Shown here piece by piece: positions 7,270 to 14,580 of a stretch of 21,916 bases of DNA. The notes under the pieces are model-generated. The model saw only the letters and a list, made by a program, of their open reading frames with translations. It had not been told where the DNA came from and did not search any database. The translations under genes and the position numbers were made by a program. Positions within the stretch are counted from its first letter, which is position 1. Every line of letters starts with the position of its first letter. Source of the DNA: CAMDMI01 sp044359055 (GTDB lineage Bacteria > Bacteroidota > Bacteroidia > Cytophagales > Flexibacteraceae); assembly GCA_044359055.1 (NCBI GenBank), contig JBIKMV010000025.1, positions 1 through 21,916 of the forward strand, in the 5' to 3' direction.

Positions 7270-7301
7270 TTCCTGAAAGCGAGGAAGAATTACTTCAGGA
7301 A
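7270..7301. repeat. Perfect 8-bp inverted repeat downstream of the signalling operon
   Basis: TTCCTGAA (7270-7277) and TTCAGGAA (7294-7301) are perfect reverse complements with a 16-base spacer. The element lies 36 bases past the stop of the last minus-strand gene (7337). No T run follows in that direction, so it is not a classic terminator; it could protect an mRNA 3' end or be chance. The rest of the gap 7171-7336 shows nothing I can name. Confidence 0.4.
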
Positions 7302-7336
7302 GCAATCATTCAAATTTAGCTTCAGAGCCGTGATTG

Positions 7337-8887
7337 TTAATCTTTCGGAAAACGCACTGTGTAATTAAGACCCCGGCTTCCATTGGTTTCATAACTTCCC
7401 CTGAGCTGTTTTACAAACAGTCCAATTAGTTTAAATCCCAGTGTCTTTTCCTTTCTAGCATCTTCGCCTTCGGGCAAACCTGGTCCATTATCCGAAATGG
7501 AAAACAAAATTTCTTTTTCGTCATGAGAAAGGCGGACCGAAAGTACACCTTCCTCTGTTTTCGTAAAGGCATATTTGAAAGCATTTGTAACGATTTCGTT
7601 TACCAGTAAAGCCAGTGGCACAATGGTTTTGCTAGAAATTTGGACCGGCTCAATCTCAAGATCCATGTTCACAAGTTTTTCCCGGGAAAAAAATTTGGCA
7701 ATGGAAGTAATCAGGTCTGTGAGGTATTCATTCAGCTCAATTCTGGCAAATGTGCTGGATTTGTACATTTTATCATGAATCAGTGCCATAGCAAGAATTC
7801 GGCTTCTGATTTCAGATGATTGTTTCCTGAAAGTGCTGTCCTCGGAATAGGCAGCTTGCATCTCAATAAGTCCCAGAATCAGAGTTAGGTTGTTTTTTAC
7901 ACGGTGATGAACTTCTCCGAGCAATACCTCTTTTTCTTCAAGGGAATTGGCAAGGTCTATTTCCTGATCCTTTTTTATAGTAATATCAATTCCATAACCT
8001 ATCATAAATCGAAATTCCCGGTTTTCGCTGAAAACGGGGAAAAAGCGGCGAAGGAAATATCTTTTTCGGCCTTCTTTTGAGACAAAACTATCCTCAAAAT
8101 TTATAGTTTCGCCATCTGCTTTCGCTTGTAAGAAGAGATTGCGCCGGTAAACTGCCAGTTCGGTGCTGATGTTGCGGAGCCGGCAGTAATCAAAATCATC
8201 CCGTCCAATCATATAACTTCGGATTTCCGGATTTTTAATGGCGATTGGATTTAGAAAAAGGTATTTATGCTCCTCATTAAAAATCGCAATGTCTACTGGT
8301 ATATTTTCAAGGATGGCTTCATAAAATTTCTTTTGCTCTTCCACTAGTTTGGAGGCCATGTATTGCCGGGTCACATCCTGAACAATTCCCGAAACTGATT
8401 CCGGATTCTCCTGATCATCCGTTGAAACGATCCCTTCCATAAAAAAAAAGCGCTCCTGACCTGAAATCTTCAGTTTGTCAATGCGAAAGTTCTCTTTATT
8501 GAGAGCTGCATTTTCAAATAGATTTTTTACTGAAGAAGCCTTTTCAAAGCAATTGATAAAGTTTTCAGGAGCTGCCGTTTGCTCTCGAAAGCCAAACATT
8601 GTCTGAAGGTTATCAGAGAATTCAATTTCATTGGTTTTGACTTTCCATAAAAAACTACCTACTCCGGCAATGCGCTCAGAGTTCTTCAATTTCTCTGTTG
8701 TCTTTCGGTCGGCATTGTCTTTTCCGGTGTTGTTCTTATCTTCTTTTGTCAGGGGAGAAGGCTGTTTTTTTGAAAGAGATACAGCCTTTTCAATAATGTC
8801 ATAGGCCCATGCCGGAACATTTTCTTTCGGAAGAAGAGCTTCCAATTCCTCCCTTATTTGTGGTTTTTCCTGATTTTGAATCTTCAT
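7337..8887 (-). CDS. Cytosolic PAS-PAS sensor histidine kinase, HisKA_2 type
   Basis: The 516-residue kinase has no membrane segment or signal peptide, so it senses something inside the cell. After a polar N-terminal region (1-65), residues of about 70-180 and 185-310 look like two PAS domains, the first ending in SGIVQDVTRQY and the second in IGYGIDITIKK, as PAS/PAC units do. The dimerisation box EVHHRVKNNL (325-334) is the HisKA_2 form, with His328 the likely phosphate acceptor. The ATPase domain follows with an N-box holding Asn430 and Asn435 (LVNEIVTNAFKYAF), a G1 box SDNGPGLP (Asp466) and a weak G2. It is the last gene of the six-gene unit; its ATG directly abuts the stop of the response regulator before it (gap 0). 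HisKA_2 kinases often signal to small receivers, which are just upstream. The ligand is unknown. Confidence 0.9.
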   Translation of the reverse strand: MKIQNQEKPQIREELEALLPKENVPAWAYDIIEKAVSLSKKQPSPLTKEDKNNTGKDNADRKTTEKLKNSERIAGVGSFLWKVKTNEIEFSDNLQTMFGFREQTAAPENFINCFEKASSVKNLFENAALNKENFRIDKLKISGQERFFFMEGIVSTDDQENPESVSGIVQDVTRQYMASKLVEEQKKFYEAILENIPVDIAIFNEEHKYLFLNPIAIKNPEIRSYMIGRDDFDYCRLRNISTELAVYRRNLFLQAKADGETINFEDSFVSKEGRKRYFLRRFFPVFSENREFRFMIGYGIDITIKKDQEIDLANSLEEKEVLLGEVHHRVKNNLTLILGLIEMQAAYSEDSTFRKQSSEIRSRILAMALIHDKMYKSSTFARIELNEYLTDLITSIAKFFSREKLVNMDLEIEPVQISSKTIVPLALLVNEIVTNAFKYAFTKTEEGVLSVRLSHDEKEILFSISDNGPGLPEGEDARKEKTLGFKLIGLFVKQLRGSYETNGSRGLNYTVRFPKD

Positions 8888-9286
8888 TTACTTTCCTGAA
8901 CCTGTAAAATTTTCAATCCTGGACTTCAGTTCTTCTATTTCCCATGGTTTTGTGATGTACAAATCCAGGTTTTTTTCGTTGGTGTAGGTTTCCATTTCCT
9001 TGTCGGTGCCGGCCTGTCCACTGAGCAGAATTCGAGGTGTTTTTGGAAATAGTTGTTTCACACGGAGCAAAACTTCCGTTCCTTTTATATCTCCAAGATT
9101 ATGATCGGATATAACCAAAAGCAACTGATGGCCTTTTTCGGCAATGTCTTCCAAGACCTCTGCTGCTTCTGATCCGGAATGGGCAGTCTCTATTTCAATT
9201 TCATCCGGCAGAAAACGCTCAAGTTGAATCCTGAGCGACTCCAGAATGATGAACTCATCATCTACAATTAAAATCAGCTTACGCAT
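8888..9286 (-). CDS. Single-domain response regulator (second of a tandem pair)
   Basis: A stand-alone receiver with no output domain, 132 residues from ATG 9286. The phosphorylation site is complete: acidic pair in LIVDDE, acceptor Asp in VISDHNL (Asp61 from this start), switch residue in LLSGQ and the conserved lysine in ITKPW. The KPW form resembles receivers linked to RpfG-like and sensor-kinase systems. A TTG at 9292 would add two residues; I prefer the ATG. Its start overlaps the end of the preceding receiver by 8 bases, and its stop touches the start of the HisKA_2 kinase. It could be a phosphate shuttle between the two kinases of the operon, or act by protein contact like CheY. Target unknown. 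Confidence 0.9.
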   Translation of the reverse strand: MRKLILIVDDEFIILESLRIQLERFLPDEIEIETAHSGSEAAEVLEDIAEKGHQLLLVISDHNLGDIKGTEVLLRVKQLFPKTPRILLSGQAGTDKEMETYTNEKNLDLYITKPWEIEELKSRIENFTGSGK

Positions 9287-9686
9287 AGCCAACAGGACCT
9301 AATTGTTCTACAAGCTCAACTAGTTCAGACTCCTTCCATGGTTTCTGAAGAATTTTTTCAACGACTTGTCCATCCATTAGTGTTCGGGATAATTCCTGCC
9401 CCATATGCCCGGTAAGGATGACCACTTTAATCTGCGGATATTTTTCCCTGATCCAATGCGCTAACTCGTCTCCCTTCATTCCTTCCATCTGATAGTCGGA
9501 AATAATAAGCAGAATGGTTACCCCGGCAGACACCAGTTCGGTGGTTATTTCCTTTGCTTCTTCTGCACTTTGGGCAAATTCAAGTAAGTACTTTTGATGA
9601 AAGTTTCGCTCAAGTTGGGCGCGAATGGAGTCAAGGATGATTTTTTCATCATCAACGGTAAGAATGGCAAGCTTTTGTCCGGTCAT
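9279..9686 (-). CDS. Single-domain response regulator (first of a tandem pair)
   Basis: This 135-residue protein is a receiver alone: Asp12-Asp13 in TVDDEK, acceptor Asp64 in IISDYQMEGMKG, Thr92 in ILTGH and Lys115 in LQKPW. It is clearly related to the next receiver: both have the same ISD acceptor context and the QLER segment, so the pair probably arose by tandem duplication. Its ATG overlaps the stop region of the 978-residue kinase by 4 bases (9683-9686), which points to translational coupling and to that kinase as phosphate donor. With no DNA-binding or enzymatic output, it must act through another protein. No prediction of the target is possible from the sequence. Confidence 0.92.
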   Translation of the reverse strand: MTGQKLAILTVDDEKIILDSIRAQLERNFHQKYLLEFAQSAEEAKEITTELVSAGVTILLIISDYQMEGMKGDELAHWIREKYPQIKVVILTGHMGQELSRTLMDGQVVEKILQKPWKESELVELVEQLGPVGYA

Positions 9687-12619
9687 TGTGCTGATTGATT
9701 TGGTTGGTTAACAGGCAGGATAACCTCAAATATGGTTTCAAGGGAATTGGAACTCACTATTATGGAACCACCGTGCTTTTCTATAATCTGGCGGGAAATG
9801 TTCAAGCCCAGACCAGTACCTTCTCCGAAGGACTTGGTTGTAAAAAAGGCATCGAATATTTTTGGCAGTATCTCTTCAGGAATGGGCGGGCCATCGTTTG
9901 AAAATTTCAGATGATGCCAGTTGCCTGAAATTCCATGCTGTATATGAATGACGCATTTATTTGCGGAAGCCTGAAGGGCATTATTGATAAGATTGGTCCA
10001 AACCTGTCCCAATTCCTCCTGATTGCCATGAAGAACCACATCTCTTCCGACATCCAGTTTTATCGTGGCCCCATCTTTGATTTTATTCCACAATATTGTG
10101 ATGGCCAATTCCAGACCCTCATAAAGATTGAAATCAACCATTACCTGATTGAGATTGCCATGAGAAAAATTATTCAATGCCTTTACAACCCGGGCAGCCT
10201 TATCTACCCCAATACCAATAGTTTGAACAGATTTATTCATCCTGATCAGGCTTAGGGCAAAATGGAAGACTTCCTTATTATCCTGACTTGAAAGAAACCG
10301 ATTCAGGACTGGATCCAGATTGTGAAATCCCAGTTCCAGGATCATGCGGGCGAAGCGTGAAGGTTGCTTAAGCAGAGGGTATTTTGCAGCAAGTTTTTCT
10401 TCAAGGTCTTTTAAAAGGGCCCTTTCCTCTCTTGTGTTTAGCGGCAGTTCGGCGGGTTGGTACAAGTGAAACAAATCAAGAGCCTGCCTGAAGTTTTCCT
10501 GGTTCATCTTTGCCAATGAAGTAAAAACCTCATTCCGGAGGGTATCTTCCACAATTTGATTGGATGCTTTGATGGCACCAAGGGGGGTATTGATTTCATG
10601 TGCAATCCCTGCAATCAGCATGCCAAGGGTCGCCAGTTTTTCCTGCCTTATCAGATCTCCCTGCATATTTACCAATTGCTCCATTGTTTGTTCCAGCGAC
10701 CGGGTTTTTTGAGCAAGGTTTTTTTGGGAAATTTTCAACTGCTCTGTTTCATAGGCAAGTGAAATGGCATCGGCAATGGAATTGGCAAAAGCAATCTCAT
10801 TTTCTGTCCAGGTTTTCAGCAATGTGCCGGTATATTCAGAACACAAAACGCCAAAAACATCATTCTGCCTCCTTATTGGGACATCAAGCATAGAACAAAT
10901 GCCCAGCGGTTTGAGATAAACTTCCGCAAATTCGCAGGTCCTTGGGTCATGTACAGCATCTACGGCGACAATTTCTTGATGCCTGGTAAGTGCTTCGAAA
11001 TAGCCCGGAAAATCAGAACGGTGTAATGATAATGGTTCAGAAAAACTCAGGCTTTCTTTTAAAAAAACAGCATCAGTATGAATGGCTGACTTGTTTTCAT
11101 CAGAATAAAACCAAATGCTGGAGCGATGAGATCCAAGAAACGAAGAAGCCCTCTGAGAAATTATCCGGAGCTTTTCATTGAAATCCAGATTGGATGGCAG
11201 ACTGCGGATTTCCAGTAGAATGTCCTGCTGACGAATAAAATCCAACCGTTTTATTTCTGCTTCCTTTTGTGAATTCCGGATTTCAGTAAGGTCATGAAAA
11301 TAAAACCGAAGCTTGGAAGAACCGGGTACAAAAAACATGTTTGCTTCGAGAAAATTATCTCCAATTTCGGTTCGGTGTTTTTTTGACTTTCCACTCAGAA
11401 CATCTTGGTTGCTTAGCCCAATATCCGAAATGAAACCCTCAAAGCCTTTTTTCAAAAGATTGAAAAAGAAATTTTCAGCTGCAGGATTTACATAAGAGAT
11501 GACTCTTTTTTCTACATCCAGCTCAACTACAGGATTGGGATTCTGGTGTGGAAAATACGCCAGATGTTTGACCTGAAGGGTCCTTTCTTCCACTTTTTCT
11601 TCCAGAGCCGATTTGGCAACTTCCAGCTCCTCTCTTATGCGCCGGAGTTCTTTGTTTTTTCCGGAAATGCGCTCATTCATTTCCAGCATTTCTGCAAGAC
11701 TTTTCACTGCAGAATCCCGGATAAAAAGGAATTCAGAAAAATAATCCTGTGATTGAAAATGGCTGACATTGACGTGGTAATTGACCAGCGGGAACTGATG
11801 GTTAACCACAGGATTGGCAAAAATTACAAACGAATCCGGCGAAAACAACCTGATACTGGATTTGTAAAGCTGTGGCTGGGCTTTGGCAGAAAAAATATAA
11901 ATGCCTTTGCTATTGAAATCGGGCGTGAAAATTTCCGCTGGATTAAAAGATTCCCACGAAAAAAAATCATCAAATTTCGAGCCGATACATATGCCAGGCA
12001 GCGAAATGGAGAAATTATCCCCGATTTGCTGTATTGAGCCTTCCCTATTGATTATGAGCAAATAGGGTGATGCATGTGTAAGGGACCGAAGCGTATATTC
12101 CTTTTCCGAAGCGAGGTCTTTATTCTGTTTTCTAATCTGCAATAACGCCGAAACACTCCGGGCCATGGTGCGAAGCCCCTGAATCTGATCTGCTGTGAGT
12201 TTCCGGGGCTGCCGGTCGATAACGCAGAGGGTTCCAAGGGCAAATCCATGCTCATCAACCAGAGGAGCACCTGCATAAAAACGAATATAGGGCTCACCTG
12301 TTACAAGGGGATTATCGTTAAAGCGCTGATCTTCAAGCGCATCTTCAACAACGAAAACATCATCCTGAAGATGGTGAATGGCATGACCACAAAAAGAAAT
12401 TTTCCGGTCGGTTTCGCATATCTCCAACTTAATCCTTGACTTAAACCATTGTCTGTCTGAATCTATAAGTGAAACCATGCTATCCGGAACCCGACAAATC
12501 CAGGCAGCAAGTTTTGTGATGTTATCAAAGTCTTCTTCAGGATCCGTATCCAGAATTCCAATGGAATGAAGGGCCGTAAGGCGGTCATTTTCATTGGCAG
12601 GAAGAGAAGGCGGAATCAT
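9683..12619 (-). CDS. H-NOX-associated multidomain histidine kinase (GAF-HNOBA-PAS-GAF-HisKA-HATPase)
   Basis: The 978-residue cytosolic kinase has these domains in order. A GAF domain spans about 20-163 (SFCGHAI, YAGAPLVDEHGFALGTLC). A PAS-like segment spans 180-300 (ASPYLLIINREGSIQQIG ... LFSPDSFVIFANPVVN) that I read as HNOBA, the domain next to the haem domain in soluble guanylyl cyclase. A charged coiled coil (305-350) follows, then a PAS-like domain (352-448), a second GAF (475-622), another helix (622-660), a HisKA box with His674 in AGIAHEINTPLGAI, and an ATPase domain with Asn876/Asn880, Asp909 in NDGPPIP and GEGTGLGL (932-939). The H-box and N-box are about 200 residues apart, roughly twice the usual distance, because of an extra helical insert (about 690-800). 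No membrane segments are seen. The H-NOX gene ends 3 bases upstream, so H-NOX is the likely regulator and the downstream receivers the likely targets. Confidence 0.9.
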   Translation of the reverse strand: MIPPSLPANENDRLTALHSIGILDTDPEEDFDNITKLAAWICRVPDSMVSLIDSDRQWFKSRIKLEICETDRKISFCGHAIHHLQDDVFVVEDALEDQRFNDNPLVTGEPYIRFYAGAPLVDEHGFALGTLCVIDRQPRKLTADQIQGLRTMARSVSALLQIRKQNKDLASEKEYTLRSLTHASPYLLIINREGSIQQIGDNFSISLPGICIGSKFDDFFSWESFNPAEIFTPDFNSKGIYIFSAKAQPQLYKSSIRLFSPDSFVIFANPVVNHQFPLVNYHVNVSHFQSQDYFSEFLFIRDSAVKSLAEMLEMNERISGKNKELRRIREELEVAKSALEEKVEERTLQVKHLAYFPHQNPNPVVELDVEKRVISYVNPAAENFFFNLLKKGFEGFISDIGLSNQDVLSGKSKKHRTEIGDNFLEANMFFVPGSSKLRFYFHDLTEIRNSQKEAEIKRLDFIRQQDILLEIRSLPSNLDFNEKLRIISQRASSFLGSHRSSIWFYSDENKSAIHTDAVFLKESLSFSEPLSLHRSDFPGYFEALTRHQEIVAVDAVHDPRTCEFAEVYLKPLGICSMLDVPIRRQNDVFGVLCSEYTGTLLKTWTENEIAFANSIADAISLAYETEQLKISQKNLAQKTRSLEQTMEQLVNMQGDLIRQEKLATLGMLIAGIAHEINTPLGAIKASNQIVEDTLRNEVFTSLAKMNQENFRQALDLFHLYQPAELPLNTREERALLKDLEEKLAAKYPLLKQPSRFARMILELGFHNLDPVLNRFLSSQDNKEVFHFALSLIRMNKSVQTIGIGVDKAARVVKALNNFSHGNLNQVMVDFNLYEGLELAITILWNKIKDGATIKLDVGRDVVLHGNQEELGQVWTNLINNALQASANKCVIHIQHGISGNWHHLKFSNDGPPIPEEILPKIFDAFFTTKSFGEGTGLGLNISRQIIEKHGGSIIVSSNSLETIFEVILPVNQPNQSAQ

Positions 12620-12622
12620 GAA

Positions 12623-13165
12623 TTACCAAGTGATTTCAAACAGGGTGGATGCGGGGTCGTCCGGGTCAGCACCCAATATATTTACCACAACTGAATGACC
12701 AAATCTTCGCCCAAGACCGCGTAAAATTCCGACCGCCAATGGCTCCATTCCAAGCCTGTCGCTTTGGTACAGCAGTTGAATTGTTTTCGCACTCTCCTTT
12801 TTTACCTTAAACGATGGAGGCCGCATGTCTGGCATAAGATGGGAAATCCTGGAGTGAACGAGGTTGAGATTGTAAAGAAAATCAACCATATTACTACCCG
12901 CCAGATTGAGTACATTTTCATACCCGCTGGCAGCAGTATGTTCTATCCATGTCTCACCGCATAGCTCCATCAGATTGTGTACCGGAATGCCCAGCTCTTC
13001 TGAACAGGCCTGCAGTATATCTAAGGTAACCTGATCGGGATAGGATTTCAATCCAATGAATTCCTCATCTTCAAATCCGGCCTTGGAACAAATGATTTCC
13101 CAGCGCTTTTCGCCAAAGCGATTGCGCACAAGTTCGTGGATTGCCTTATTAACAAGTCCGTACAT
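12623..13165 (-). CDS. H-NOX (HNOB) haem nitric oxide/oxygen-binding sensor
   Basis: H-NOX proteins bind b-type haem and sense NO (or O2 in some anaerobes). This 180-residue stand-alone domain has the family length and starts MYGLVNKAI, as members do. The proximal haem ligand is His104 in NLNLVHSRI, followed by the MRPPSF segment with the proline (117) that distorts the haem. The YxSxR motif that grips the haem propionates is Y133-S135-R137. At the distal position five residues past Arg137, where O2-binding H-NOX carry Tyr, this protein has Pro142 with non-polar neighbours, so I infer an NO/CO sensor that excludes O2. It lies 2 bases after the phosphatase gene and 3 bases before the HNOBA-containing kinase. 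In studied bacteria, NO-bound H-NOX inhibits the adjacent kinase; the same is inferred here. Confidence 0.92.
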   Translation of the reverse strand: MYGLVNKAIHELVRNRFGEKRWEIICSKAGFEDEEFIGLKSYPDQVTLDILQACSEELGIPVHNLMELCGETWIEHTAASGYENVLNLAGSNMVDFLYNLNLVHSRISHLMPDMRPPSFKVKKESAKTIQLLYQSDRLGMEPLAVGILRGLGRRFGHSVVVNILGADPDDPASTLFEITW

Positions 13166-13167
13166 TT

Positions 13168-14313
13168 TTATTGGGGGTGTTTTGTAATTTCAAAAGGAGA
13201 AAAACCAAGCAGAAGCATATCGTCGCCGGCAATTGAGGTGCCCTGCCATTTCCTAAGCAGAAAATCAAATTCTATGTCCCTGGCAGAATAGGTTTGGTCA
13301 ATAATTTTTCGGATTATTTCAAGCAGGCCTTCCTTTTTTAATATTTTCCCTTCACTGCCACCACATAGATTGGGGAGTCCGTCGGTAAAAAAGAAGAAAA
13401 AATCGCCTTCCTGATAGTGAAAAGTCTTTGTGGAAATCTGTTCAGGATGGATGAATTCACTTCCGATTCGGGGCCCGTCGTCCTGGTGCCATTCTATCTC
13501 ACCGTTCTTTGCCACATACCGGACAAATGGAATGCGCAGGTCGGCAATGGAGATTATCTGCTCATTTACCTCGATTCGAAAAACAAGTAAATCAAGATAA
13601 TCAGACAATTTTCTGCTACGGTCGACCCGTGAAAGGTTTCGAACAATATTCCGATTCAGCTGGCAAATGATTTCCCGTGGTTCCAGATTCCGACGAGCCA
13701 AACTCCGTAATGTTTCATGAGACATTACTGAAAGTAGTGCCGCAGGAACACCATGTCCGGCACAATCGCCGATTCCTGCAGTAATCCAGTTACGGGTGCG
13801 GTTTTTGACAATGAAACAAAAGTCCCCGTTTACTATATGCTTTGGCCGAGAGATAAACAAGGCACCAGGCAGAATTCTGGATATTTCCTTTCTCTGCGGA
13901 AAAATGGCCCGCTGAATCCGCTTGGCATACAAAATGGAAGCATTGATATCTTTGAGCGAGCCGAGAATATTGTCCACATCATCCATGTCCTCGTGCTGGC
14001 TTTTCAAGGTGAAAATTTCCGAATTAAGGGCTCCTTTTAGATTATCATTTTCAGAATTCTCGGAAACATAAACCACAGGTGTATCACAGAAAACATTAAC
14101 ATGCTCCAAAGTTTCTATTCCATTTTCAGAATTTCCTGATTTGCTATCCATCAGCACGAGATCAGCCCTGTTTTCCTTTAAAAATTCAAAAGCAGCGTGC
14201 CTGTCAGAAAAAGTTGCCAGTACTTCTTGTCCAAGGTTTACCAGGTAGTGATGGTAAAATTCTGAAATCAGAATCCTATCAGCTACAATTACAATCTTCT
14301 TTTTCTTCATCAT
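13168..14313 (-). CDS. Receiver-SpoIIE (PP2C-type) phosphatase with altered receiver
   Basis: The 381-residue protein joins an N-terminal receiver (about 5-125), a short helical linker (ILYAKRIQRAIFPQ) and a SpoIIE/PP2C serine phosphatase domain (about 145-370). The phosphatase metal ligands are present: NGDF (Asp164), GDCAGHGVPAALLS (Asp183), FTDG (Asp311) and GDDMLLLG (364-365). In the receiver, the acceptor Asp56 (LVLMDSK), Ser84 and Lys104 remain, but the acidic pair is reduced to Ala-Asp (VIVADR) and the proline after the lysine is lost, so Mg2+ binding and phosphorylation may be impaired. Such proteins usually dephosphorylate a STAS anti-sigma antagonist; none is encoded nearby. It is the first gene of the operon. 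ATG codons at 14313 and 14310 are equally possible. It is a paralogue of the divergent gene at 14581. Confidence 0.92.
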   Translation of the reverse strand: MMKKKKIVIVADRILISEFYHHYLVNLGQEVLATFSDRHAAFEFLKENRADLVLMDSKSGNSENGIETLEHVNVFCDTPVVYVSENSENDNLKGALNSEIFTLKSQHEDMDDVDNILGSLKDINASILYAKRIQRAIFPQRKEISRILPGALFISRPKHIVNGDFCFIVKNRTRNWITAGIGDCAGHGVPAALLSVMSHETLRSLARRNLEPREIICQLNRNIVRNLSRVDRSRKLSDYLDLLVFRIEVNEQIISIADLRIPFVRYVAKNGEIEWHQDDGPRIGSEFIHPEQISTKTFHYQEGDFFFFFTDGLPNLCGGSEGKILKKEGLLEIIRKIIDQTYSARDIEFDFLLRKWQGTSIAGDDMLLLGFSPFEITKHPQ

Positions 14314-14580
14314 GTACTACTTTTTCTTGCAGTGGCTATTCCGAATGATTGTAACCCCTTTTGCCTTTCTGCGGGATTACCTGCAGAATCTGACTATTTT
14401 GCCATCTCTGTAAATGGAAAATCTTAAGAGAATTTAAAAATTCAAAGAAAAAAACTGGATTTGATTTAGTTTTGGCTTAAAGACAAAACCCATTAAAAGC
14501 AGTTCATAATCCTATATTCTGTCGATATTATTCAATCATGAATTCAGTTGCTCCCTATGTTTGATATGAAGCGGTTCGGG
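14314..14580. other. Divergent intergenic control region
   Basis: About 267 AT-rich bases separate the starts of two receiver-SpoIIE paralogues and must hold both promoters. On the plus strand TAGTTTTG (14467-14474) matches TAnnTTTG exactly and TATGTTTG (14556-14563) also does. Neither has a TTG at the right upstream distance. An AT-rich inverted repeat, GAATTT-AA-AAATTC, lies at 14430-14443 and could be an operator or chance. I find no -7 match on the minus strand, so the operon promoter may use another sigma factor or a diverged element. Confidence 0.4.
14467..14474 (+). promoter_or_regulatory. Candidate -7 element for the forward receiver-SpoIIE gene
   Basis: TAGTTTTG is an exact TAnnTTTG match and would give a leader of about 100 bases before ATG 14581. 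The -33 TTG is missing at 19-21 bases upstream, which lowers confidence. Confidence 0.3.
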
